Positions 16,371-24,091 of a DNA stretch of 64,000 bases are shown piece by piece. The DNA is from Thaumarchaeota archaeon SCGC AAA007-O23 (GTDB lineage: Archaea > Thermoproteota > Nitrososphaeria > Nitrososphaerales > Nitrosopumilaceae). The position numbers were made by a program, and so were the translations under genes. Positions within the stretch are counted from its first letter, which is position 1. Every line of letters begins with the position of its first letter. The stretch spans positions 1-64,000 of the forward strand of contig ARWO01000002.1 in NCBI GenBank assembly GCA_000402075.1. Direction: 5' to 3'. The notes below the pieces were generated by a model. That model was not told where the DNA came from, did not search any database, and worked only from the letters and a program-made list of their open reading frames with translations.

Positions 16371-16380
16371 TTTTTATAAA
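16371..16380 (-). promoter_or_regulatory. Probable TATA box of the 16150-16350 gene
   Basis: TTTATAAAAA on the minus strand lies 21-30 bases before the ATG at 16350, a good archaeal TATA box. Confidence 0.5.
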
Positions 16381-16446
16381 TTACCGGTAGAACGTCTGGT
16401 CATTGTAAACCTCCTGCAAGAAGTTTCTTGGCTGGACGTCTGCCAT
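16381..16446 (-). other. 21-codon GC-richer micro-ORF between two genes
   Basis: An ATG at 16446 opens MADVQPRNFLQEVYNDQTFYR and a stop. The stretch is visibly richer in G and C than its surroundings and reads like the tail of a larger protein. It could be a remnant of a lost gene or a micro-protein. Not assigned. Confidence 0.25.
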
Positions 16447-16463
16447 TCTTGAGGATTGTTTGA

Positions 16464-18218
16464 TTATATACCAGAAATTGTTTTTCTGATATAATCTATC
16501 TCTTCCTGCTCTTGTCTAATTTTTGAATCTATTACTTCTAACATGGATTTACCGTAAACCTGATTTGAAAAAAAGTTGTGAGCAGTGTTAGCCTCATCTA
16601 TCTTTTCTTCAACCTTAGAATCTTCAAGGAATTTTGTTACAACCTTGTCGGTAGTTTTTAGAATTTTTGTGAACAATCCGATATTTTGAATCATCTTTTC
16701 TAATTCAGAAATATCATTCTTAAAATCATCATTTTTTCCTAGAATGTTTTTGTGAATTATTCTTGCAGTAACTGCAACAAAAAGATTCTGTGCATACTTC
16801 TTGTATCTATTTTGAGTATTACTTCTGTCGTATCCTAATGCATTTTTGGCATATTCACGAATTAAGTGTGGAAATAGGAAGTATCGATAATCACATTCTA
16901 GTTCATCATCAAAGACAGTTTCATATTTTGCACCCTTGGGGAGATATTTTCCTATGCCACCATACACATCATTTGGTTTCTGTTCAAAATATGAGACCAT
17001 TGAGGCAATCGCAGTATCATCTTTGATTCTACATTTTTCTTTTTTATCTGATAGGTATTTGTTGTAAATCTCATTACCATTGAATTTAGCTTTTTCCGAA
17101 GATGGAAGGTTCAGCCAAGAACCCTGTTGATGTTCATAGAAATAGCCTATCCTTTCTAACATGGAATGTATTGCTATATGGTAATCCTCTAGCGAGACAT
17201 AGTCTTTACCTTTAATGGCATTCTGGGAGTTCCTATATTTTGTGATATTTCTTTGGTGTTCCTCATCTTTGGTTTTAATAATGGTAACCAAAACTTCTGC
17301 ATCTAGATTGTTTGTTTTCTTTTTTCTGTCAAGAATACTCTTAGATGTTTGTGCGCCATTGACAATTTGTGCTCCTCCTAGGCTAAGCTGATTATTTTTC
17401 ATCGAGTAATTATCTACAGTTATGGTAATCCCATTATTCCATTCAAATAATTTGTGTGGGTCTTCTTCTAGAGTTTTTGTAATTCCTTTGTTGATTGATC
17501 CTTTTCCGCCAAGATGTTTTCTAATATTTGACTCGAAGACATAATGTTCATTCCTTTCTACAAAATCTGCATAGTCAAATGCAGAAACAATACAGCATAA
17601 TGCATTATCATGCTCAAGGTATTTTAAAATCCTTAAACTAGACTTTTCACCTTTAGCTGGTTTCTTAATACGTTCCCACAATATTTGGTATACCTGTTCT
17701 TTTCCCACAACTTTCACTTCACTACTTTCATACTCGTCTACATCATTATCAGTCACGTAAACTAACTCTGTCTTCATGTTTTTTTCATGAAGATGTTTCC
17801 AAAGATATTGTAACTCATCTCGTCTGATCTTTGACTGTTCTAATTTTTTGAACCGATCAATGTCCTTGATGAATTTGTCAATTGCTCCTATAGAATGAGC
17901 CTCGCCATACTTTGATTGAAATAACCTAATTCTTTTTTCTGAAGTATCCACCAAATACGCGTCAATTCCACAATCATATGCACCATCTATTATTGCATTT
18001 TCTGCAACATCTTCCAGTACTTCTTCAACGTATAGTAAATGCCATAAAAGATAGAGATGTCCTTTCTCTACTTCGTTTTTTGCGTCCTTCATGAATTCAG
18101 CAATGCTTGCATCTACTGCATGCGTTGCAAATCCTTCAAGAGGTGCACTTGATAGTTGAGTTAGGAGAGCACGTCCCTCTTTGCTATAATCTAAGAGAGT
18201 CGCTTCTTTAGATGTCAA
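16464..18218 (-). CDS. AIPR-family (abortive infection phage resistance) protein
   Basis: 584 residues. The core (about 250-330) has the AIPR hallmark: LFEWNNGITITVDN followed by GGAQIVNGAQTSKSI, where NGxxT marks the family. The N-terminal part (DCGIDAYLVDTSEKRIRLFQSKYGEA) resembles restriction-endonuclease-like Asp...Gln-x-Lys folds, so a nuclease domain is possible. AIPR proteins are linked to abortive phage infection in bacteria; the mechanism is unclear. Start is TTG at 18218. It is a lone gene 67 bases from tRNA-Cys, a common site for acquired genes. No modification or restriction partner is adjacent. Confidence 0.85.
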   Translation of the reverse strand: MTSKEATLLDYSKEGRALLTQLSSAPLEGFATHAVDASIAEFMKDAKNEVEKGHLYLLWHLLYVEEVLEDVAENAIIDGAYDCGIDAYLVDTSEKRIRLFQSKYGEAHSIGAIDKFIKDIDRFKKLEQSKIRRDELQYLWKHLHEKNMKTELVYVTDNDVDEYESSEVKVVGKEQVYQILWERIKKPAKGEKSSLRILKYLEHDNALCCIVSAFDYADFVERNEHYVFESNIRKHLGGKGSINKGITKTLEEDPHKLFEWNNGITITVDNYSMKNNQLSLGGAQIVNGAQTSKSILDRKKKTNNLDAEVLVTIIKTKDEEHQRNITKYRNSQNAIKGKDYVSLEDYHIAIHSMLERIGYFYEHQQGSWLNLPSSEKAKFNGNEIYNKYLSDKKEKCRIKDDTAIASMVSYFEQKPNDVYGGIGKYLPKGAKYETVFDDELECDYRYFLFPHLIREYAKNALGYDRSNTQNRYKKYAQNLFVAVTARIIHKNILGKNDDFKNDISELEKMIQNIGLFTKILKTTDKVVTKFLEDSKVEEKIDEANTAHNFFSNQVYGKSMLEVIDSKIRQEQEEIDYIRKTISGI

Positions 18219-18285
18219 TTTTGATTTTGATCTTTCGTTCCCCTTAAGAAAGGGTGGGTGATTATGAAATAACCAGGATCAAAGA

Positions 18286-18358
18286 GGTGAGGGAGAGATT
18301 TGAACTCCCGACACTAGGCTTTGCAGGCCCATGCACTACCGGACTGTACTACCTCACC
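18286..18358 (-). tRNA. tRNA-Cys (anticodon GCA)
   Basis: 73-base cloverleaf on the minus strand: acceptor GGTGAGG/CCTCACC, D stem GTAC/GTGC, anticodon stem TGGGC/GCCTA with loop CTGCAAA (anticodon GCA), T stem GGGAG/CTCTC with loop TTCAAAT. No intron and no encoded CCA. Confidence 0.95.
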
Positions 18359-18398
18359 GTATCAATAAAAACACAAAATCGGCAATTAACTCTTTAGA

Positions 18399-18620
18399 TT
18401 AAAACTTACTAAATTGCTTAGAAGCTAGTTTAACGTCATCAGCCTTGACAGTTTTCCTGCCAGCATGATTTGCATCATCAACAGCATTTTTTGCAATAAC
18501 TTCCGCTATTTCCTCTATAACCCTTCTAAGCTCGGAGGCAGACTCGTCACTTACCCGTTGAGCTCCAGATTTTTTTAAAATACGATACATCGCTGAAAGT
18601 CCCAATTCTGATGACTTCAT
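18399..18620 (-). CDS. Archaeal histone
   Basis: 73 residues from ATG 18620 (MKSSELGLSAMYRILKKSG); a TTG at 18635 would add five. Single histone fold: ELGLSAMYRILKKSGAQRVS, a long central helix SELRRVIEEIAEVIAKNAVDD, then HAGRKTVKADDVKLASKQ with the RKTV-DV pairing loop. Packs DNA as dimers and longer stacks. The sole histone in this window. A TATA box lies 21-30 bases before the ATG, supporting this start and a leaderless transcript. Confidence 0.95.
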   Translation of the reverse strand: MKSSELGLSAMYRILKKSGAQRVSDESASELRRVIEEIAEVIAKNAVDDANHAGRKTVKADDVKLASKQFSKF

Positions 18621-18640
18621 AGTTTTTTTTATCAAATGTA

Positions 18641-18650
18641 TGATAAAAGA
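18641..18650 (-). promoter_or_regulatory. Probable TATA box of the histone gene
   Basis: TCTTTTATCA on the minus strand sits 21-30 bases before the histone ATG at 18620. Confidence 0.45.
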
Positions 18651-18713
18651 TCATTAGTAAAAAAATTCCAATACAAGTATGATTAAAACAGACTATTTTA
18701 GACAGCCAAGGTT

Positions 18714-19478
18714 ATGTGTTCTATGACTTGGCTTTACGATGCTCACATCCACCTTTCTGATACTGAGTATGAACATGACATCCCACTAATTCTTAACTGC
18801 ATGAAAAGACTTTGTATCAAGGCATGCTGTGTCTCTATGGATTACACTTCATCAAAAAAAACCCTTGAACTCGGAAAAAAAAGTGAGTATATTTTACCAT
18901 TCATAGGCATGCATCCAGAAAAAGCACAGGATGACACTGAATCAATATTCAGATTAATTGTTGAGAATAACGAAAAAATTTCAGGAGTAGGTGAGATTGG
19001 ATTAGATCATACCTATACTAACTCTGATGAAGAATTCTTAAAACAGGAAGAAGTTTTTAAAACCCAACTTTCATATGCAGAAAAATTTAGAAAACCAGTT
19101 TCAATACATTCTAGAAAAACACTTGATGAGATATTCAAAATATTACCATCATATAACATTCCTACTACTTTGTTACATTGGTTTGATGGAAGCAAAAAGC
19201 AACTACAGCGGGCAATGGATTTGGACTGCTATGTTTCCTTTGGCCCAGTAACGGTTTATTCAAAAGACAAACAGGTGTTACTGTCAAAAGCGAATAAAGA
19301 TAAAATTCTGGTAGAAACTGATGGACCTGTTAGATTCTCTCGATGTTTTGAAAACAAAACTGCCCAAATTGACTTTATTCCAAGTATAGTTTTTTGTGCA
19401 TCCAAGGTTTTACATGTGAATTATGATGAATTATGTGATGTAATAGAACAAAATTCTAAACGTTTTCTCATTCTATAG
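18714..19478 (+). CDS. tatD: TatD-family metal-dependent hydrolase
   Basis: 254-residue TIM-barrel metallohydrolase of the TatD deoxyribonuclease family. Metal ligands are visible: HIH in DAHIHLSD near residue 10, GEIGLDH near 98, HSR, LHWF, and ETDGPVRF near residue 204. Start at ATG 18714, or the ATG three codons later (MTWLYDAH). Bacterial TatD has 3'-5' exonuclease activity; the archaeal substrate is unproven. It precedes the eS17 gene by 31 bases. Confidence 0.92.
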   Translation: MCSMTWLYDAHIHLSDTEYEHDIPLILNCMKRLCIKACCVSMDYTSSKKTLELGKKSEYILPFIGMHPEKAQDDTESIFRLIVENNEKISGVGEIGLDHTYTNSDEEFLKQEEVFKTQLSYAEKFRKPVSIHSRKTLDEIFKILPSYNIPTTLLHWFDGSKKQLQRAMDLDCYVSFGPVTVYSKDKQVLLSKANKDKILVETDGPVRFSRCFENKTAQIDFIPSIVFCASKVLHVNYDELCDVIEQNSKRFLIL

Positions 19479-19509
19479 ATATAAAAAACAGTCCAGATGC
19501 CTTGATTTA

Positions 19510-19941
19510 GTGAATAGAATAAAACGAATGTCTATGGAGGTTTTAAAAGACCACAAGGATAAGTTTGGAGTTAGTTTTGATGAAAATAAGGAAGCACTCA
19601 ACAAAATATCTACGATTACATCTAAAATATTAAAAAATGAACTGGCTGGATATATTACAAAATTTATCAAAAATGAACTTAGAAATGAAAAAGAAAAAAC
19701 AGAATCTGCTGAAAATGAGGAACAAATTTCAGAAGATACAGAACCTACCAAGGATGAATCAAAAAGTGAAGTTATAGTGGAAGAACCTACCAAGGATGAA
19801 TCAAAAAGTGAAGTTATAGTGGAAGAACCTACCAAGGATGAATCAAAAAGTGAAGTTATAGTGGAAGAACCTACCAAGGATGAATCAAAAAGTGAAGTTA
19901 TAGTGGAAGAATCTTCTGCTACAACAAAATTACAAGATTAA
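19510..19941 (+). CDS. rps17e: Ribosomal protein eS17 with acidic tandem-repeat tail
   Basis: Residues 1-60 match archaeal/eukaryotic eS17: NRIKRMSMEVLKDHKDKFG, then SFDENKEALNKIS and SKILKNELAGYITKFIKNE in place of the family's SK.LRN.IAGYVT. A Glu-rich linker is followed by four identical 14-residue units (EPTKDESKSEVIVE, residues about 78-133). Normal archaeal eS17 ends near residue 65-75, so this tail doubles its length. The tail is opposite in charge to ribosomal RNA. Start is GTG 19510. Confidence 0.85.
   Translation: MNRIKRMSMEVLKDHKDKFGVSFDENKEALNKISTITSKILKNELAGYITKFIKNELRNEKEKTESAENEEQISEDTEPTKDESKSEVIVEEPTKDESKSEVIVEEPTKDESKSEVIVEEPTKDESKSEVIVEESSATTKLQD
19741..19908 (+). repeat. 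Four perfect 42-bp tandem repeats in eS17
   Basis: Units at 19741-19782, 19783-19824, 19825-19866 and 19867-19908 are identical in every base, each coding EPTKDESKSEVIVE. Identity at silent positions implies very recent expansion. The period is a multiple of three, so gains or losses keep the frame. Confidence 0.97.
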
Positions 19942-19967
19942 TTTTGAACTAATTCTAGGCTAATGCA

Positions 19968-20744
19968 TTGATTACTGTGAAATTGCTTGGTGGCGCCAAA
20001 AAATCATTTTCGACCGATAAGATAGTTTTGGAAAAAAACACCTCTACCATAAATGAATTGATTAGCCATCTCATGCAAATCAAGCCTAAAGACACATTAG
20101 AATTTGATACAAAAAATCTGCTCATAGCTGTGAACGGGGTAGATTCCTCGGCATTGCAGGGCTATGATACAAAGCTGAGCGACAACGATGAAATCAGTAT
20201 CATTCCAATCATACATGGTGGTTCCTCCCGTAGAATCCAATTCTCAGTTGCTCGGTCAAATGTAGAGATATTTGACATACTCTTTGACAAAAAGTTTCAT
20301 AGAGATTTTTTGGATGAGTTGAGAAACAAACACAAGCATCTAATAATTCAAGCAATAAATCCACAGTTTATTCTTAGTGTACAACATGCCAAAAAAATAC
20401 TTGAGATTTCGCTCCATGCAAAAAAAACCAATACCATGCTTTCAAAAAAAATTGAAACAGACATTTTGCTTAGATTTGCAGCCACTACACAGATATCAGC
20501 AGCAATTAAGGTTGCGGGAAGAAAAATGAATATGGATTATTTGGTAATTGCTATGGGCAAAAAATCTTCCTTGAGCAGACTTTATTCAGAATTAAAGCCA
20601 TTCCTTAACCCAAAACCACTTTCAAGAAATAACCATCCATTTCTAAAAAGACAGTTCAGTATATCAAAAAACCAGATGTCTGTCATACAATCAAAGGATC
20701 CACTGGAAGATGTTATCGTTGAAAAGTCTGCAGTGCTAATCTGA
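19968..20744 (+). CDS. Ubiquitin-like (MoaD/ThiS) domain fused to KEOPS subunit Cgi121
   Basis: 258 residues in two parts. Residues 1-85 look like a beta-grasp sulfur-carrier domain: MITVKLLGGAKKSF, INELISHLMQ, LLIAVNGVDSS, then LSDNDEISIIPIIHGG, the place where MoaD/ThiS would end in GG. Residues 90-250 resemble Cgi121, with the family signature LRFAATTQISAAIK near 167-180. Cgi121 is a tRNA-binding subunit of KEOPS, which makes t6A37. The neighbouring broken tsaC makes the substrate for the same modification, which supports the call. Start is TTG or the like at 19968; the gene is convergent with the THUMP gene. Confidence 0.75.
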   Translation: MITVKLLGGAKKSFSTDKIVLEKNTSTINELISHLMQIKPKDTLEFDTKNLLIAVNGVDSSALQGYDTKLSDNDEISIIPIIHGGSSRRIQFSVARSNVEIFDILFDKKFHRDFLDELRNKHKHLIIQAINPQFILSVQHAKKILEISLHAKKTNTMLSKKIETDILLRFAATTQISAAIKVAGRKMNMDYLVIAMGKKSSLSRLYSELKPFLNPKPLSRNNHPFLKRQFSISKNQMSVIQSKDPLEDVIVEKSAVLI

Positions 20745-21254
20745 CATACGTTTTGCCTTATCTAGGCTGAATAATTCGTCATCTTTTAAAATTGATATTC
20801 CTGTATCGTTACCAAGAATTTCTACCAATACTATCCAGTCAGGTTGATTCAACGAAACCTTGTTAGGAAACATCTTCGCAATCTCGGTAATTATTTCAGT
20901 GGACGATATGTCCGTGTTTCGCTTCTCAATTGTAATTCTGTAAGAATCGTTTTTTTGAATCGTATCTTTTAATTTAATTACATTTTGTTTGATTTTATCC
21001 ATCTCCGTTTCAGTTATTATTTGAATTGGAATTATTCTTAAGCAATATCGGATTAACCAAGGTTCTTCAACCATCTTGTTTTTGACGTAATCTATAATTT
21101 TTGATGGTTCAATTACGGTGTTAACCATCAAAATACCTCTCATACCAACATTCAAAATTTCTGGTTCTTGATCACCTAGCTCATCAAGTATTTTGCTTAT
21201 CTCATTTTTTGTTTCTGATTCAAGACTTCTGGCACAGGTAATAATTAGATTCAA
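20736..21254 (-). CDS. THUMP-domain protein, Tan1-like (tRNA acetylation partner)
   Basis: 172 residues. It begins MNLIITCARSLESETKNEI and has a THUMP-type fold (SYRITIEKRNTDISSTEIITEIA, then VSLNQPDWIVLVEILGNDTGISIL). Length and lack of a catalytic domain match Tan1/THUMPD1, which presents tRNA to the acetyltransferase making ac4C12. Its start overlaps the tsaC stop by four bases, so it lies downstream in a tsaC operon. Other THUMP proteins cannot be excluded. Confidence 0.8.
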   Translation of the reverse strand: MNLIITCARSLESETKNEISKILDELGDQEPEILNVGMRGILMVNTVIEPSKIIDYVKNKMVEEPWLIRYCLRIIPIQIITETEMDKIKQNVIKLKDTIQKNDSYRITIEKRNTDISSTEIITEIAKMFPNKVSLNQPDWIVLVEILGNDTGISILKDDELFSLDKAKRMSD

Positions 21255-21849
21255 GTTAATTCTTTTATCATTTCTTCTGAGACATTTCCTTTTCTAAGAA
21301 TCTTTACGTCATTATTTTCAATTTCAACAATTGTTGATTCACCTTGACCTGAAATTATTCCTCCATCTATTAGTAAATCATAGCCACTTAGATTCTTACC
21401 ACATTCTTCCGGATCATTAAATGGAGCAGTGCCAGAAATATTTGCACTTGTTCCCACCAATAATTTACATTCTTTAAGAAGTGCCAAAACACATTGATTG
21501 TTAGGCACTCTAACAGCAATTTTTCCTTCAAGGTCTAATGATTTTTGAATTTCCTTATCCTTTATTTTTAATATCAATGTAATTGGACCAGGCCAAAACT
21601 TTTCTGCAATTTTTTCTTCTAACGAATTAAATTCTGCTATTTTTTCTAATTCTTTTTTTGAATATCCAATCACGGGAAAAGGTTTTGTTTTTTCCTTTTT
21701 TTGATTTCATATAGAGATAGTACTGCATCATGATTGTAAGGATTACATCCTAAACCATAGACAGTATCTGTGGGAAAAATTATAATCGCACCATCGTTAA
21801 TTGCTTTAGATGCTATTTGTATATCTACATCATTGCATGAAATTTTCAA
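21251..21849 (-). pseudogene. tsaC: Threonylcarbamoyl-AMP synthase (TsaC/Sua5) split by a one-base deficit in a poly-A run
   Basis: TsaC/Sua5 makes threonylcarbamoyl-adenylate for t6A. The C-terminal frame (21251-21673, 140 residues) has FWPGPITLIL, GKIAVRVPN and VGTSANISGT. The missing N-terminus is present upstream in another frame: a TTG near 21849, then AIIIFPTDTVYGLGCNPY and EIKKRKK, at which point a stop is reached. Adding one A to the six-A run near 21687-21692 joins them as KKRKKTKPFPVIGYS, exactly the conserved K-R-x-K-x-KPFPV motif, and gives 200 codons including the stop. So the break is either a sequencing error or a true frameshift. t6A is essential, which favours an intact gene in the cell. 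Confidence 0.85.
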
Positions 21850-21880
21850 ATTATTTACATTTTTTAATATTCAGTTCTAA

Positions 21881-22168
21881 CTAAATAGTTAATCCAAAAT
21901 CATCCGAAAATTCTCTAAAAGTTTTGTATGCTACAAGAAATTCTCTTCCTGAAGGACTGGTTTTATAACGATAAGATCTTTTTGAAGTTACTTGTTCCAA
22001 GAGACCTTGCGAAACTAAATTATTCAAAATTCTAGAAAGTCGTCCATGTGAAATATTTGCCTTTCTAATAATGTGTGTGATAGTAGTGCCTTCGCATTCA
22101 TCGATTTCTTGCGTAGCAGTATCTAATATTTCTCCAACTATTTTGATTTGTGTTCTGTGTTCAGCCAT
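21881..22168 (-). CDS. Winged-helix transcriptional regulator (paralogue of 15177-15458)
   Basis: 95 residues. Helix-turn-helix ITHIIRKANISHGRLSRILNN, wing LLEQVTSKRSYRYKTSPSG, C-terminal helix FREFSDDFGLTI. The related protein at 15177-15458 keeps the ANxSHxRL recognition helix, so the two may see similar sites. A 7-bp inverted repeat lies 35-54 bases upstream of its ATG. A multi-spanning membrane protein gene lies upstream on the same strand. Confidence 0.85.
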   Translation of the reverse strand: MAEHRTQIKIVGEILDTATQEIDECEGTTITHIIRKANISHGRLSRILNNLVSQGLLEQVTSKRSYRYKTSPSGREFLVAYKTFREFSDDFGLTI

Positions 22169-22202
22169 ACTTTCATTCCTTCTATATCCTATATGTTACT
22201 GG

Positions 22203-22222
22203 AGTATATTTTTCCATATACT
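22203..22222. promoter_or_regulatory. Inverted repeat upstream of winged-helix gene, possible operator
   Basis: AGTATAT and ATATACT form a perfect inverted repeat around six bases. It overlaps the region where the promoter of the 21881-22168 regulator should lie, so autoregulation is possible. In AT-rich DNA such palindromes also arise by chance. Confidence 0.35.
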
Positions 22223-22276
22223 ATAAAGATAAAATATTTTGACTACCTAATGCATTCCTATGATCAGTTTAAACTC

Positions 22277-22915
22277 CTACAAATTTTCATCAAATGAAAT
22301 TTTCTTCAATGGGATTTTCGAGACTGGAATACCTACTGAGATCAATCCTCCAATTTTAATTACAATTGAAGATGCATACAAAACGGATTCAGGAAATACA
22401 AATGAGTACCATCCAATAATTTCACCAAATCCCAAAAGACTAAGACCAATGGCAACAAAAAGAGTTGTTTTTCTTCTTCCTTGAATATATGATATCATAG
22501 TTTCGATAGCACCATACACTAACAAAATAAATGAAACCGCTCTGAGTATGTTTTCAATATAACTGAATGATACTAAAAATAATGGTATGGCTCCTATAGA
22601 TCTCAAATATCTTGATTTGGGAAAGAAAGTTCTGATAGTATGAGAAAATGCAATAAACCAATATCCAACTACTTGGGAGGCAACACCCAATGTTGAAATT
22701 CCTCTATTAATATCTCCAGTTTTGAAAATAAAATCATCAAGAATAAATCCTGCAGCTAATATTCCAAAACCAATTCCAATTGCAAAAAAAGCTATTGATA
22801 ATCTAAATAATGTAGGACTGGCAGTATTTTTGAATCCTATATATGAAATAGTACCAATAACAAGACCTACTAAGAGTCCTATCAGATTTAAAATTATTTC
22901 AAGAAAGAATTCCAA
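22277..22915 (-). CDS. Multi-spanning membrane protein, about seven helices
   Basis: 212 residues with about seven hydrophobic segments (from FFLEIILNLIGLLVGLVIG through SFILLVYGAIETMIS to VLYASSIVIKIGGLISVGIPV) and short polar loops. This matches small sensor-like 7TM proteins common in these archaea, but no signalling domain is attached. Function unknown. Gene order puts a winged-helix regulator 109 bases downstream on the same strand, so a sensor-regulator pairing is conceivable. Confidence 0.7.
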   Translation of the reverse strand: MEFFLEIILNLIGLLVGLVIGTISYIGFKNTASPTLFRLSIAFFAIGIGFGILAAGFILDDFIFKTGDINRGISTLGVASQVVGYWFIAFSHTIRTFFPKSRYLRSIGAIPLFLVSFSYIENILRAVSFILLVYGAIETMISYIQGRRKTTLFVAIGLSLLGFGEIIGWYSFVFPESVLYASSIVIKIGGLISVGIPVSKIPLKKISFDENL

Positions 22916-22991
22916 TTACGCTGACTCTGTTACTGTTTTAAATAAGGTTTGAGAACAAGTTTTCTAACTTTTGATTCATTACATTCTAACA

Positions 22992-23201
22992 TTAATCCCA
23001 TTCATCTAGGCTACCAGCTGTTTGACCCTCAGTACTACCAGCATAATCTCCAAGGATATCAGAATATGTTGAATCAGAATGTGCGATGTATCTAACATAT
23101 TCCCCATAACTCATTTCCAAATTGCATTTTGTACATGTAATTAAAGAAAAATCTGGAGTTAATTCCGCATTTTCTTTACACTTTGGACATTTTATCTTCA
23201 T
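22992..23201 (-). CDS. Zinc-ribbon protein, 69 residues
   Basis: Starts MKIKCPKCKENAEL; the CPKC and CTKC knuckles (residues 4-7 and 22-25) form a short rubredoxin-like zinc ribbon. The C-terminal half is acidic and Ser/Gly-rich (DYAGSTEGQTAGS). Such ribbons often act as small adaptor or nucleic-acid-binding modules. Function unknown. Confidence 0.65.
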   Translation of the reverse strand: MKIKCPKCKENAELTPDFSLITCTKCNLEMSYGEYVRYIAHSDSTYSDILGDYAGSTEGQTAGSLDEWD

Positions 23202-23276
23202 ATGTCATATTCATAGTATTATCTAGTATTACTATTGATCTGAAAAAAATAAAAGGAGAGACAAATTAACAAAAAT

Positions 23277-23555
23277 ATGACTCGTACTTGTACCAAATGT
23301 AAAAATGAAATTCCTGATAATGAGGAATTAGAACCAGTTCCATCTGCTTATCCTTGCTGTACCAAATGTTGGGGCGAATGGAAGGAGAACCGTGTTATGG
23401 TAATAAATGAAATGAGGCTAGATATGTCATTGAAAGATCATCGAAAGCTACTAAAAAAACATGAAAAGGTATTCGTTGGTGTGTTAACTCCTGAGGGAGA
23501 TGTTGTTGATTATTCAAATGAAGATAATAGAAATCCGGAAGAATCACCTGCCTAA
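23277..23555 (+). CDS. Zinc-ribbon protein resembling YggX/Fe(II)-trafficking proteins
   Basis: 92 residues. Opens MTRTCTKCKNEIP, with a second CCTKCW pair that completes a metal knuckle. After it, EWKENRVMVINEMRLDMSLKDHRKLL...F recalls the YggX signature (W..W...Q.mLINE.RLn...p..R). YggX proteins are linked to oxidative protection and iron handling in bacteria; homology here is by eye only. The acidic tail ends EESPA. Convergent with the next gene. Confidence 0.55.
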   Translation: MTRTCTKCKNEIPDNEELEPVPSAYPCCTKCWGEWKENRVMVINEMRLDMSLKDHRKLLKKHEKVFVGVLTPEGDVVDYSNEDNRNPEESPA

Positions 23556-24034
23556 AAACCAATTACTTTTCTAGCGTTTTCCGGAACTAGTAAAATCAGT
23601 TTCCTTTTTGAATCCTGTTCTAAATTTTTAACCACTTTTTGAATTGAAATTGATATAATCTCCTGATTTGCTTGCTCCAAGCTCAGAAATATCTCAAGAA
23701 TACCATCCAAGTTAAACGCAATAATCTTTTGAGGTGAATTAATTATATGCTTGATATAGTTTGAAAACATTGTATACCTATTTTCTTCAGAAATTGCGCA
23801 AAGCACTTCAAGCCATGTCTTGAATAACTTTGAAAAATTTGGAAATGGGATAGTTGGTCCAGCTTCTAGTGCATTATTGATGATTTCTGATTTTTCAGAT
23901 TCTGACATTGAGAAAAATTCCATCATCCTTTTCTTCAGTATGGGCTTTCTAAGAAAATCCGGTAGGCTTGCAAGATTTATTATTATATTTCCTGCATAGT
24001 TTGGCTCAGACAATACAATCATTGTTTGTAGCAC
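23552..24034 (-). CDS. Conserved hypothetical helical protein, 160 residues
   Basis: Unrecognised. Mostly helical, starting MLQTMIVLSEPNYAGN; the internal ATG four codons in (MIVLSEPNYAG) may be the true start. Contains LPDFLRKPILKKRMMEFFSMSESEK and LFKTWLEVLCAISEENRY. No catalytic signature, signal or membrane helix. Divergent from purA with 57 bases between. Confidence 0.6.
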   Translation of the reverse strand: MLQTMIVLSEPNYAGNIIINLASLPDFLRKPILKKRMMEFFSMSESEKSEIINNALEAGPTIPFPNFSKLFKTWLEVLCAISEENRYTMFSNYIKHIINSPQKIIAFNLDGILEIFLSLEQANQEIISISIQKVVKNLEQDSKRKLILLVPENARKVIGF

Positions 24035-24059
24035 AGGTATTAACCATAACCTGTTGTTG

Positions 24060-24071
24060 AATTAAATATAT
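24060..24071 (+). promoter_or_regulatory. Probable TATA box of purA
   Basis: AATTAAATATAT lies 21-32 bases before the purA ATG at 24092, consistent with a leaderless archaeal transcript. Confidence 0.45.
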
Positions 24072-24091
24072 GAAAACTCTAGCATCTGTGT

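Noticed and set aside
16464..18358. Integrated virus or prophage at tRNA-Cys
   Set aside because: No integrase, capsid or replication gene and no duplicated tRNA end were seen; only a single AIPR gene is present.
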